Notes: generated from the letters alone by a model not told the origin. A stretch of 17,071 nt of DNA from Candidatus Gastranaerophilales bacterium HUM_12 (GCA_002102825.1 DABJ01000023.1:1220-18290); one strand, 5' to 3'; counted from the stretch's first letter, positions 1 to 6,534 are shown. Made by a program: numbers and translations.

Positions 1-41
1 TAACTTCACCGCTTTTAAAACTATTGATTATTAAAATCAAA

Positions 42-413
42 CTATTTGATTTCAACAACAGCACCAGCTGCTTCAAGAGTTTTCTTGATAGATTCAGCTT
101 CGTCTTTTTTGATGTTTTCTTTAACTGCTTTAGGAGCTGCTTCAACTAAGTCTTTAGCTTCTTTCAAACCTAAACCTGTTAAAGTTCTAACTTCTTTCAA
201 TACAGCGATTTTCTTATCAGCTGGAACTGAAGCTAATACTACAGAAACTTCTGCATCAGCATCGTCTGCTGCTGCAGCTGCTGCTGGAGCTGCTGCTACA
301 GCTACTGGAGCTGCTGCTGATACGCCGAATTTTTCTTCCATAGCTTTAACTAATTCAGCTGCTTCTAATAAAGTTAATTTTTCAATTGATTCTAAAATTG
401 ATTCTACACTCAT
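42..413 (-). CDS. rplL: 50S ribosomal protein L7/L12
   Basis: This is the stalk protein of the large ribosomal subunit, which forms multimers on L10 and recruits translation GTPases. The 123-residue length is normal. Residues 1-32 are the dimerising N-terminal domain (starting MSVESILESIEKL). A hinge rich in Ala, Val and Pro follows (about 33-53), encoded by a run of GCT/GCA codons. The globular C-terminal domain runs from about 55 to 123 and contains the family signature TGLGLKEAKDLVE. An AGGAG ribosome binding site sits 7 bases before the ATG. The gene follows rplJ in the usual order after an 83-base gap. An rpoB gene would be the usual next neighbour but lies outside the window if present. 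Identification is secure. Confidence 0.98.
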   Translation of the reverse strand: MSVESILESIEKLTLLEAAELVKAMEEKFGVSAAAPVAVAAAPAAAAAADDADAEVSVVLASVPADKKIAVLKEVRTLTGLGLKEAKDLVEAAPKAVKENIKKDEAESIKKTLEAAGAVVEIK

Positions 414-458
414 TGTTTTTCTCCTTTTATTATTTTTTTTGAGTTTTCTAATACATTG

Positions 459-476
459 TTAAGCACAGAGGCTTAA
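459..476 (-). other. Hairpin in the rplJ-rplL spacer
   Basis: A perfect 6-bp inverted repeat (TTAAGC / GCTTAA, 6-base loop) lies in the 83-base gap between rplJ and rplL. No T-run follows directly, so it is not a normal terminator. It could mark an RNA processing or stability site that helps rplL be expressed above rplJ, since the ribosome needs several L12 per L10. That role is inferred. Confidence 0.35.
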
Positions 477-496
477 ATATTTTTGCCACAAATAAA

Positions 497-1018
497 TTAT
501 GCAGCTTTTTGATCTCTGACAGCTGCCATTGCTCTTGTAAGTTGAGAAAGAACAGCGTTGATAGAGTTTGCGATACCTGAAGCTGGAGAGTTGATAGATC
601 CAAGCATTTTTGCAAAAAGTTCTTCTTTTGAAGGAAGAGCTGCCAATGCTTTTGTTTCTTCAACTGATAACAATTTACCGTCCATAACTGCACCAAGGAT
701 TTCTCCTTTTTTAGTATCTTTGATAAATTTAGTAACAGCTTTTGCAGGGCTTACAGGATCTTCAAAACCGAAAGCTAAAGCGATAGGTCCTGTTAGCTTT
801 TCAGTTAAAGCTTCGTATTCAGTACCTTTTACAGCTATTTTAGCCAAAGTGTTTTTGGTAACCATGTAGTCACCACCATTTTTTTGAATTTCACGTCTTA
901 ATTTAGTGATTTCTTCAACGGTCAAACCTTTGTACTCAGTAATAACTGCAACTTGAGCTTTTTCAATTTTTGATTTAATCGCATCTATTTTTTCTGATTT
1001 AAATGCTTTTGTTGCCAT
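497..1018 (-). CDS. rplJ: 50S ribosomal protein L10
   Basis: L10 anchors L7/L12 dimers to 23S rRNA and, as the L10-L12 complex, represses its own operon in many bacteria. It has 173 residues, the usual length. The N-terminal half is the rRNA-binding domain, with recognisable segments EYKGLTVEEITKLRRE and VTKNTLAKIA. The C-terminal helix (about 135-173, containing INAVLSQLTRAMAAV) is where L12 dimers dock. An AGGAG site lies 6 bases before the ATG. It is the first gene of a two-gene transcript with rplL, behind a leader of about 305 bases with regulatory structure. Identification is secure. Confidence 0.98.
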   Translation of the reverse strand: MATKAFKSEKIDAIKSKIEKAQVAVITEYKGLTVEEITKLRREIQKNGGDYMVTKNTLAKIAVKGTEYEALTEKLTGPIALAFGFEDPVSPAKAVTKFIKDTKKGEILGAVMDGKLLSVEETKALAALPSKEELFAKMLGSINSPASGIANSINAVLSQLTRAMAAVRDQKAA

Positions 1019-1323
1019 TTTTAGCTCCTTTGATTTCTGCGACGAAGGGAAACTTTCCCATCGTTATATTTAATTATCGACCTATAAAACTAAAAAAGAC
1101 TTTGCGTCAATCCTAGTTTTACCGCAAAATCTTACACATAAGTCTATAAAATGCTATTTACTTTCGTGTAACCTCGATTAGCTGATTTAATCATTTAACC
1201 TTTGAGCTTTTAACAAGCTTGTTTTTAGCACTTCCACTCAGTTTTAGGAACATTTCTTGCCCCTTTTGTCAAACCTTTATGGACTCTTGTTTTCTGCCCA
1301 CCGGACTAATTGTCTGCGGCTAT
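1019..1323 (-). promoter_or_regulatory. rplJL mRNA leader with L10-binding motif
   Basis: This is the main non-coding stretch of the window, about 305 bases from the predicted start site (near 1323) to the rplJ ATG. Read on the minus strand, it shows the L10-leader layout. The conserved element GCCGCAGACAATTAG (1320 down to 1306) faces CTAATCGAGGT (1181 down to 1171). ATTAG/CTAAT makes a 5-bp helix and GCC/GGT makes a closing helix (with one G-U pair). The unpaired AGACA-like and CGA bases between them resemble the kink-turn that binds the L10(L12) complex. A large internal segment (about 1185-1303) with local hairpins, including the palindrome AACAAGCTTGTT at 1212-1223, fills the loop. The ribosome binding site lies beyond the attenuator. 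Element and spacing were read by eye; no covariance model was run. Confidence 0.75.
1092..1133 (-). terminator. Attenuator hairpin in the rplJL leader
   Basis: On the minus strand, AAGATTTTGCG (1133 to 1123) pairs with CGCAAAGTCTT (1106 to 1096). This gives 11 bp with one G-U pair and a 16-base loop, running straight into six T residues (1097 to 1092). That is the form of an intrinsic terminator, yet it sits about 75 bases before the rplJ start and downstream of the L10-binding motif. The upstream bases CCGCAGA (1319 to 1313) can pair with TTTTGCGG (1129 to 1122), which would break the terminator stem. This suggests terminator/antiterminator switching, as I recall being described for Bacillus subtilis rplJL. 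Confidence 0.65.
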
Positions 1324-1329
1324 ATTTCC

Positions 1330-1358
1330 AATATAGTGTAAACATAATTAAAATGCAA
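1330..1358 (-). promoter_or_regulatory. Predicted promoter of rplJL
   Basis: The minus strand has TTGCAT (1358-1353) as the -35 and TATATT (1335-1330) as the -10, separated by exactly 17 bases. This predicts transcription starting near 1323, immediately before the conserved L10-leader element. That positional fit supports both calls. Confidence 0.6.
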
Positions 1359-1443
1359 CTGTATTAGATTTTAAGAATCGTTTCGGTAATATTTATTTAC
1401 AATTGTATAGCAATTTTGGTGAAATTTTTGTTTTAATTAATAT

Positions 1444-1737
1444 ATGGTAGAACAAGTAGATAATCCAGCAAATAAATCTATGCATTACGGCAATCATAGT
1501 GTGGGCATTTTAAATCCTCCGAATAGGTTGCCTAAGTGTGTTTTGTATTCTGCTCGAGAGGGTGATAAGATGTTCAATCAAATGGAACATGATTTGTATG
1601 TCGGGCAAAAGAAAGCTAAACCACCTGAACGACATAAGTTTCCGTTGATTTTAAAAATTGCAGGTGTTATTGCAATACTTGGCGGCATTGTTCTTAGTGG
1701 TAAGGGCATTCTTTCAGGTCTTAAAAATATTTTCTAA
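1444..1737 (+). CDS. Small single-TM protein, function unknown
   Basis: I do not recognise a family. The 97-residue frame ends with a basic segment (KKAKPPERHK), a hydrophobic helix at about residues 68-91 (LILKIAGVIAILGGIVL) and a short tail, so the product is probably a small membrane protein with a cytoplasmic N-terminal part. The start is uncertain. The ATG at 1444 has no ribosome binding site. The in-frame ATG at 1570 (residue 43) follows GAGAGGGTGAT, close to the anti-Shine-Dalgarno complement, and would give 55 residues that keep the TM segment. Codon use is similar throughout. Its stop overlaps the antiparallel stop of the metallophosphoesterase. No convincing promoter or terminator is seen. 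Confidence 0.6.
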   Translation: MVEQVDNPANKSMHYGNHSVGILNPPNRLPKCVLYSAREGDKMFNQMEHDLYVGQKKAKPPERHKFPLILKIAGVIAILGGIVLSGKGILSGLKNIF

Positions 1738-2576
1738 TCTTGTTTATCTGTAGATGATTCCGGAACATCAAACTCTCTAAGTTGAGTGTAAATTATTGGT
1801 GAAAATTCTTTTGTTGTCACAACATCTATGATTTTGTAGGATTGCGGAATCGCAAGTAGTGATGGAGAAGAAATGTGATAAATTCCATTTTTCATGATTT
1901 CATAATTTACATGAAAATGCCCTGATATAATCGCAAGAACATTTTCATGATTTGCTAAAACATCTTTATACTCATCATCTCGGTATGTTTTATGTGTTTT
2001 TAATCTATTTTCAGACGCATTTGGATATTCAATTGGAAAATGTTGAAAGATTATTGCAGGTTTGCCTTGATTTTTTGTTAATTTTTTGTCTAACCAATCA
2101 AGGGTATCTTTTCTGTAATAACCGACCGATCCGGGGATAACTTCTTTGGCACCATCTACAATTAAAAAGACAAAACCATTTTTCTTGAACTCATAATTAG
2201 GGGTTCTCTGCTTGTACAAAAGATTTGTCTCTCTCAAAATTTCATAATATCTTATTTTTGACATATCTTTTGACTTATAAACGTCATGATTTCCAAGAGC
2301 TACATAATAAGGTACATTTAATTTACTTACAATTTTAACGAATTCTCGCAAATTGTCTTCTGTAGGATTATTTATGTTATCACCCGTGAAAACAACAAAT
2401 GAAACACTTGGTTGTTTATTTATATCTTCAACAGCACTTTTCAAAACTCTTTGAGAATACTCTGAATTCGTGTCCAGATGAGAATCTGTTACCTGAACAA
2501 ATTTTATATTTTCAGCATAAACTTTTGAGGTTAAAACAAAAAACAATCCTAGTAAAATCGAAATAAACTTTTTCAT
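1734..2576 (-). CDS. Exported calcineurin-like metallophosphoesterase
   Basis: A two-metal phosphoesterase that probably acts outside the cytoplasmic membrane; its substrate cannot be read from sequence. Numbered from the ATG at 2576, residues 1-21 are a signal peptide (MKKF, a hydrophobic core, then VYA before ENIKF). The metallophosphoesterase motifs occur in order: DSH (D31, H33), GDN (D66), GNHD (N96, H97), QHFP (H179) and GHFH (H220, H222). The 280-residue length suits the family. An upstream TTG (2600) and ATG (2588) are in frame, but AGGGAG at 2595-2590 lies inside or against them and fits MKK better. A signal peptide also begins there. It is convergent with the small TM protein gene and divergent from rqcP. 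Confidence 0.88.
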   Translation of the reverse strand: MKKFISILLGLFFVLTSKVYAENIKFVQVTDSHLDTNSEYSQRVLKSAVEDINKQPSVSFVVFTGDNINNPTEDNLREFVKIVSKLNVPYYVALGNHDVYKSKDMSKIRYYEILRETNLLYKQRTPNYEFKKNGFVFLIVDGAKEVIPGSVGYYRKDTLDWLDKKLTKNQGKPAIIFQHFPIEYPNASENRLKTHKTYRDDEYKDVLANHENVLAIISGHFHVNYEIMKNGIYHISSPSLLAIPQSYKIIDVVTTKEFSPIIYTQLREFDVPESSTDKQD

Positions 2577-2594
2577 GAAAAAATACATTCTCCC

Positions 2595-2623
2595 TTGCAA
2601 AAATTATATCATGAAATTAAAAT
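2595..2623 (+). promoter_or_regulatory. Possible promoter of rqcP
   Basis: TTGCAA (2595-2600), 17 bases, then TAAAAT (2618-2623). The predicted start near 2630 leaves a leader of about 15 bases before the ATG at 2645. A second option is the extended -10 TGATAAAAT ending at 2635. The element overlaps the -10 of the divergent metallophosphoesterase gene. Confidence 0.4.
2603..2608 (-). promoter_or_regulatory. Possible -10 box of the metallophosphoesterase gene
   Basis: A perfect TATAAT on the minus strand lies about 27 bases before the chosen ATG. It would put the transcript start next to the AGGGAG site, consistent with the MKK start. No good -35 is present 16-18 bases upstream, so this is tentative. 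Confidence 0.35.
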
Positions 2624-2644
2624 ATGTGATAAAATACAGTTGTT

Positions 2645-2893
2645 ATGAGATTAGATAAATTTTTAAAAGTATCAAGATTGATAAAAAGAAGAACTGTTGC
2701 AAACGAAGTTTCTGATATGGGAAGAGTTCTTGTGAATAACAATCCTGCCAAACCCGCAAAACAAATTAAAGAAAACGATATTATAACTATTGAATATGCA
2801 AATAGGGTTGTAAAAGCTAAAGTTTTAAAAGTCCCAACAACAAATGTTAGTGTTCAGGAAGCTCCTAGTTTGTATCAGCTTGTAGAAGATTAA
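2645..2893 (+). CDS. rqcP: RqcP-like S4-domain RNA-binding protein
   Basis: A one-domain S4 protein of 82 residues. It opens with MRLDKFLKVSRLIKRRTVANE and continues with GRVLVNN, both typical of the YabO/RqcP group (B. subtilis YabO is almost the same length and start). RqcP works with RqcH on obstructed 50S subunits in ribosome quality control, helping the addition of C-terminal alanine tails. Hsp15 (HslR) is a related alternative, but it is longer and has a basic C-terminal tail that is absent here. The acidic end (SLYQLVED) also matches RqcP. No clear Shine-Dalgarno precedes the ATG and the predicted leader is very short. No rqcH is in the window. Confidence 0.85.
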   Translation: MRLDKFLKVSRLIKRRTVANEVSDMGRVLVNNNPAKPAKQIKENDIITIEYANRVVKAKVLKVPTTNVSVQEAPSLYQLVED

Positions 2894-2950
2894 TTTTAAT
2901 ATTAACTTTTGTAACGAATGAACCTTTCTCTGAAATTATGACTTTTCAAA

Positions 2951-2967
2951 ATACTTTATTAAAGTAT
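2951..2967. promoter_or_regulatory. Perfect 8-1-8 palindrome, possible operator
   Basis: ATACTTTA-T-TAAAGTAT is a perfect inverted repeat, 29 bases before the start of the 97-residue gene, with a -10-like TATAGA (2965-2970) overlapping its right arm. No T-run follows, which argues against a terminator for rqcP. The size and symmetry suit a dimeric regulator. The regulator is unknown. Confidence 0.45.
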
Positions 2968-2995
2968 AGAGAGCATAATAAACGGAGATAGTAAG

Positions 2996-3289
2996 ATGGT
3001 TGACTTTAACGGTATTAATGATTTAAGCAAACTTAACAGCATTAACAATATTCAAGGAACAACAGCCGCACATATCGGAAAAACAGAATCAAATGTCGGT
3101 GTTTTCGGAAATGGTTTCATTTCTTCAAGTGCAGGATTCGAACGGAAAGTTGTACCGGAATTTTTAGCAAACAAATTTGCAAATGTTGAGGTTCCGAAAT
3201 ACAACAAAAATATTCCGCAACTTGTAATAAATGACAAGGATTATATTCCGGATAAATCGTTTGAAGAAGAAAGATTTTGCGAAGTTTAA
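2996..3289 (+). CDS. Hypothetical 97-residue protein
   Basis: I do not recognise this protein. It has no signal peptide, membrane segment or evident enzyme motif. The first half is rich in Asn, Ser, Gly and Ile (GINDLSKLNSINNI, then VGVFGNGFISSSAG) and looks flexible. The second half is charged and ends in an acidic stretch, KSFEEERFCEV, with a single Cys near the C-terminus. GGAG 8 bases before the ATG supports translation. The gene stands alone between a palindromic upstream element and a strong terminator, so it is likely a monocistronic unit. Codon use matches its neighbours. The Asn/Ser-rich, low-complexity start resembles short lineage-specific proteins of gut Vampirovibrionia, which is only an impression. 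Confidence 0.6.
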   Translation: MVDFNGINDLSKLNSINNIQGTTAAHIGKTESNVGVFGNGFISSSAGFERKVVPEFLANKFANVEVPKYNKNIPQLVINDKDYIPDKSFEEERFCEV

Positions 3290-3297
3290 ACAGCATT

Positions 3298-3337
3298 AAA
3301 AAAGAGTCTGATTAAGAAAATCAGACTTTTTTTTTTT
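3298..3337 (+). terminator. Strong, probably bidirectional terminator
   Basis: A perfect 9-bp stem AGTCTGATT / AATCAGACT (3305-3313 and 3319-3327) with a 5-base loop is followed by 11 T (3327-3337). Six A precede the stem (3298-3303), giving a T-run on the minus strand too. It can therefore end both the 97-residue gene and the rplU-rpmA transcript arriving from the other side. Confidence 0.9.
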
Positions 3338-3352
3338 AATCTTTAAATCAGA

Positions 3353-3610
3353 CTACTGAGCAGCATAAACACTAACTTGTTTTCTGTCACGTCTGTGCGA
3401 TTCAAATTTCACGTTACCGTCAATCAATGCGAATAATGTATCATCTGAACCGATACCTACATTGTTTCCAGGGTGAATTTTAGTTCCTCTTTGACGAACT
3501 AGGATATTACCTGCTTTAACAGCTTCTCCGCCGAATTTCTTAACGCCTAAACGTTTAGCTTCGGAGTCACGGCCGTTACGGGTAGATCCCATACCTTTTT
3601 TATGTGCCAT
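3353..3610 (-). CDS. rpmA: 50S ribosomal protein L27
   Basis: L27 lies near the peptidyl transferase centre, with its N-terminal tail reaching the P-site tRNA. At 85 residues it is full length. The family segments MAHKKGMGSTRNGRDS, KAGNILVRQRGTKIHPG and GSDDTLFALIDG are all present. It starts directly with the mature MAHKKG tail and has no cleavable extension of the kind processed by Prp in Firmicutes. AAGGAG precedes the ATG by 7 bases. It is the second gene after rplU, separated by 65 bases with no gene between. Its TAG stop overlaps a copy of the terminator arm sequence AATCAGACT. Confidence 0.98.
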   Translation of the reverse strand: MAHKKGMGSTRNGRDSEAKRLGVKKFGGEAVKAGNILVRQRGTKIHPGNNVGIGSDDTLFALIDGNVKFESHRRDRKQVSVYAAQ

Positions 3611-3675
3611 TTTAATTTCTCCTTTATTGTTTTCTTAACGTTATTTCTGACTTTGGCATTTGTGCCATTTAGTCA

Positions 3676-4029
3676 TTACTCAGCAGCTGATTCTTCTGTT
3701 GCAGCAGCTTTTTTAGCAGATGTTCTGATTTTAGAAATCATAACTCTTGTAAAGCCTTGTCTGTGGCCTTGTTTTTTTCTGTAACCTTTTTTAGGTCTTT
3801 GTTTGTAAACAATAACCTTTTTAGATTTGTCATGTAAAACGATTTTACCTTCAGCAGAAGCACCAGAAACGTAAGGTTGACCTACTTTAGATTTTTTACC
3901 GTTAACGATCATAACAATTTTGTCAAAAACGATTTTTGCATCTTTTTCGCCATCTAATAATTCGACATCAACGTAGCGGCCTTCTTCTACTTGGTATTGT
4001 TTTCCGCCAGTTTCAACAATTGCGTACAT
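3676..4029 (-). CDS. rplU: 50S ribosomal protein L21
   Basis: A large-subunit rRNA-binding protein. The N-terminus MYAIVETGGKQYQVEEG is the family signature. The basic RNA-binding segment YKQRPKKGYRKKQGHRQGFTRV lies at about residues 75-96. The core ends around residue 104 and is followed by a short Lys/Ala/Glu tail (AKKAAATEESAAE). AAGGAAA lies about 8 bases before the ATG. It is the first gene of rplU-rpmA, behind a good promoter and a leader of about 70 bases. In that leader I see only short pairings such as GGTT/AACC at 4050-4061, not a clear L21-type control structure. Confidence 0.97.
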   Translation of the reverse strand: MYAIVETGGKQYQVEEGRYVDVELLDGEKDAKIVFDKIVMIVNGKKSKVGQPYVSGASAEGKIVLHDKSKKVIVYKQRPKKGYRKKQGHRQGFTRVMISKIRTSAKKAAATEESAAE

Positions 4030-4107
4030 TTTCTTTTCCTTTCAATTGGGGTTTCGTAACCTTTTTAGGGTTTTATAAACGATTGACCCGAGTAATCACG
4101 TACATTT

Positions 4108-4136
4108 ATTATCTACCAGTCTTAATGTGATGTCAA
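4108..4136 (-). promoter_or_regulatory. Predicted promoter of rplU-rpmA
   Basis: The minus strand has a perfect TTGACA -35 (4136-4131), a 17-base spacer and a GATAAT -10 (4113-4108). The start would be near 4101, leaving a 5' leader of about 70 bases before rplU. Confidence 0.75.
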
Positions 4137-4219
4137 GTTATTTCTAACAATTGCGCAATACGTTTTAATATTTATTAACTTTGTGAGTCTAATAAATTTA
4201 TTTGAAGTATCATGAATGT

Positions 4220-5557
4220 ATGATGTTTAATAAAGAAGAATTAACTAAAGTTACCGGAGCTGAATTATTAAAAGATAGCGGGAAGAGTTTAAATTATAAT
4301 ATTTCTACCGATACAAGAACAATTAAATCAAATGATATTTACTTGCCCTTAAAAGGTGCTAATTTTGATGGCGAAAAATTTATAGATAAAGCTCTTGAAT
4401 CTGGGGCTAAAGCTTATTTTACAACCAGTGATAGCGTTTTTGATGATGCAGAACTTGTTTTGAAAGTCGAAAATACTCTTGATGCTTATTTGAATATTGC
4501 AAAATATTATAGAAATAAAATTAACCCAATAACTATTGCAATTACAGGTAGTGCAGGTAAAACAACAACCAAAGAACTTGTTTATAGTGTTGTTAGTCAA
4601 AAATATAAAACTCAAAAAACTTTTTCAAACCACAATAATGAAATCGGTTTTTGTCAGACCGTGTTAGGTATGGATAATGATACAAAAGCATTGATTGTTG
4701 AAATGGGAATGAGAGGTTTGGGCGAAATTGAGTTGATTTCAACTCATCTTGAACCGGATTATGCAATTATTACAAACTGTGGTTCGGCTCACGTTGGACG
4801 TCTTGGAAGTCTGGATAATATTGCAAGGGCAAAATGCGAAATTACAAAAGGATTAAAAAATAACGGAATTTTATTTGCTAAAAATCAAGAAAGAATTAAA
4901 AACTTTGTAGGTTTTAATGGTGAAAAAATTTATTATTCCTTTGATGATGTAAAAATTTTAGAACAGACAAAATCCTATTCTAAGTTTGAATATAAAAATG
5001 AGGTTTATGAATTAAATGTTGAGGGGGAATATAATATTGAAAATTCCCTTTCGGCAATAGAACTTGGACAAAAATTAGGACTTACAAAAGACGAGATTAA
5101 AAAAGGTCTTTATTCTTATAGACCAATCGAAAAAAGATGGGAAGAAGAAGAAATTCAAGGTCTTAAATTTATCAATGACAGTTATAATGCGAATCCGGAG
5201 TCTGTTAAAGCTTCTGTTAAAACATTTGTTGAATTATATAAAAATCCGGTTGTTGTTCTTGGTGATATGAAAGAACTTGGGGGTAATGAAATTGAATATC
5301 ACAGGGAGGTCGGCAGATATTTGTCAAAATTAAATAAAAACGTTAAGTATTTAACTGTCGGGAATTTGGCAAAAGAAATCGGTAAAGAACTTGAAAATAA
5401 TGGATTTGAAGCACATTATTTTAATTCAAATAAAGATGCTTCTTGTTACATTCTTGAAAATTTGAATAAAGATAATACAATATTCTTAAAAGCTTCACGT
5501 TCAATGCAATTTGAAGAAATTTTAGATAACATTAGAAGAGGGATATGTAAGTTATGA
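4220..5557 (+). CDS. murF: UDP-MurNAc-tripeptide:D-Ala-D-Ala ligase
   Basis: MurF adds D-Ala-D-Ala to UDP-MurNAc-tripeptide using ATP, completing the cytoplasmic pentapeptide precursor. Its domains appear in order: an N-terminal substrate-binding domain (about 1-100), a central ATPase domain with the P-loop GSAGKTTTKE (about 110-119), NHNNEIG, EMGMRG and TNCGSAHVGRLGS, and a C-terminal domain with NDSYNANPESVKAS and VLGDMKELG. About 445 residues is normal. The paired ATGs at 4220 and 4223 fit the family start (MFNKEELTKVTGAELL). An in-frame TTG at 4202 would add six atypical residues. No strong Shine-Dalgarno is seen. It is the first gene of a five-gene wall operon and overlaps mraY by 4 bases. 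A murE gene, its common upstream neighbour, is absent. Confidence 0.96.
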   Translation: MMFNKEELTKVTGAELLKDSGKSLNYNISTDTRTIKSNDIYLPLKGANFDGEKFIDKALESGAKAYFTTSDSVFDDAELVLKVENTLDAYLNIAKYYRNKINPITIAITGSAGKTTTKELVYSVVSQKYKTQKTFSNHNNEIGFCQTVLGMDNDTKALIVEMGMRGLGEIELISTHLEPDYAIITNCGSAHVGRLGSLDNIARAKCEITKGLKNNGILFAKNQERIKNFVGFNGEKIYYSFDDVKILEQTKSYSKFEYKNEVYELNVEGEYNIENSLSAIELGQKLGLTKDEIKKGLYSYRPIEKRWEEEEIQGLKFINDSYNANPESVKASVKTFVELYKNPVVVLGDMKELGGNEIEYHREVGRYLSKLNKNVKYLTVGNLAKEIGKELENNGFEAHYFNSNKDASCYILENLNKDNTIFLKASRSMQFEEILDNIRRGICKL

Positions 5558-6534
5558 TAATGATAACCATCGCATTCTTATTAGGAATGGTTTTGTGTAT
5601 GCTATTTGGCGTACCTTATATTGATATGTTAAGGAAAAAAATGATTGGGCAATATATCAAAGATGTCGCACCTGAAAATCATGCCAAAAAGCAAGGAACT
5701 CCGACGACCGGAGGTGTTTTTATAATTGCTGCAATTATTATGGCTTCTGTTGTTGCATTGTTGCTTGCACAAAAAATGTCAACTTTAGCTTTGATTACAA
5801 TAATAACTTTAGCATTCTATACTTTTGCAGGATTTCAAGATGATTATATTAAAATCAAAGGAAAAGGGAATGATGGCTTAACTGCCAGAGGAAAGTTATT
5901 CCGACAAATTGCAATTGCTCTTTTACCAACATTGTTTCTAGTAACAACAAATCCGGATGCTTGTACTTTTGCAATTGGAAATATTGTTCTTGATTTGAAA
6001 TGGTTCTATCCATTCTTCGCTGTATTTATTATTACAGGTGCTTCAAATGCTTATAACTTGACAGACGGATTAGATGGACTTGCTGCCGGTTGTGGTGTTC
6101 CGGCATTTATTGCTTGTGCGATAATTTCACATTCATTAGGAGAAACGGAACTTGCAATTATTTCATCTGCTGTTGCAGGTGCATTGTTAGGATTTTTGAA
6201 ATACAACAAACCTAAAGCCGAAGTATTTATGGGAGATACCGGTTCTTTAGCTATTGGTGGTTTGCTTGGTACATTGGCTGTTTTAGGAAAGTTTGAATTC
6301 TTATTAATATTTATTGGTGGTGTTTTTGTTATCGAAACATTATCTGTAATTATTCAAGTTACAAGTTTTAAAACAACAGGAAAAAGAGTTTTCAAGATGG
6401 CTCCGATTCATCATCATTTTGAACTTTTAGGTTGGAATGAAAAGAAAGTTGTAGTTGTATTTTCTGTTGTATCTTTGATTTTATCAATAATAGCAGTTGT
6501 ACTTTTTGAATTATTCAGTAGAGGAATTTTATAA
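5554..6534 (+). CDS. mraY: Phospho-MurNAc-pentapeptide transferase (MraY)
   Basis: An integral membrane enzyme that transfers phospho-MurNAc-pentapeptide to undecaprenyl phosphate, making lipid I on the inner face. Its 326 residues carry about ten hydrophobic segments and the family motifs HAKKQGTPTTGG (near 43-54), GFQDDYIKIKGKGNDGL (with the Asp-Asp pair), NAYNLTDGLDGLA, FMGDTGSLAIGG and APIHHHFELLGW (the His triad). The start ATG overlaps the murF TGA (ATGA), a sign of translational coupling. A second in-frame ATG two codons on is also possible. murD follows with a one-base stop/start overlap. Confidence 0.97.
   Translation: MIMITIAFLLGMVLCMLFGVPYIDMLRKKMIGQYIKDVAPENHAKKQGTPTTGGVFIIAAIIMASVVALLLAQKMSTLALITIITLAFYTFAGFQDDYIKIKGKGNDGLTARGKLFRQIAIALLPTLFLVTTNPDACTFAIGNIVLDLKWFYPFFAVFIITGASNAYNLTDGLDGLAAGCGVPAFIACAIISHSLGETELAIISSAVAGALLGFLKYNKPKAEVFMGDTGSLAIGGLLGTLAVLGKFEFLLIFIGGVFVIETLSVIIQVTSFKTTGKRVFKMAPIHHHFELLGWNEKKVVVVFSVVSLILSIIAVVLFELFSRGIL

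Noticed and set aside
24..40. Hairpin after rplL as its terminator
   Set aside because: TTGATT/AATCAA is a 6-bp, mostly A-T stem followed on the minus strand by TAGTTTTA, not a real T-run. It is too weak to call, and rpoBC may follow in the same transcript.
270..320. Triplet repeat (gct/gca) as a microsatellite
   Set aside because: It encodes the Ala-rich hinge of L7/L12, which is normal for the family.
46..462. Plus-strand reading frame of 138 codons opposite rplL
   Set aside because: It is antisense to rplL. Its Ala/Ser-rich content comes from the GCT-rich hinge codons of L7/L12, and it has no independent signal.
2577..2600. Longer N-terminus of the metallophosphoesterase from TTG at 2600 or ATG at 2588
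   Set aside because: The AGGGAG ribosome binding site would lie inside or against these starts, and the signal peptide begins cleanly at MKK (2576).
4202..4219. TTG start for murF at 4202
   Set aside because: It adds six residues not typical of MurF and has no ribosome binding site. The ATG pair at 4220/4223 fits the family start.
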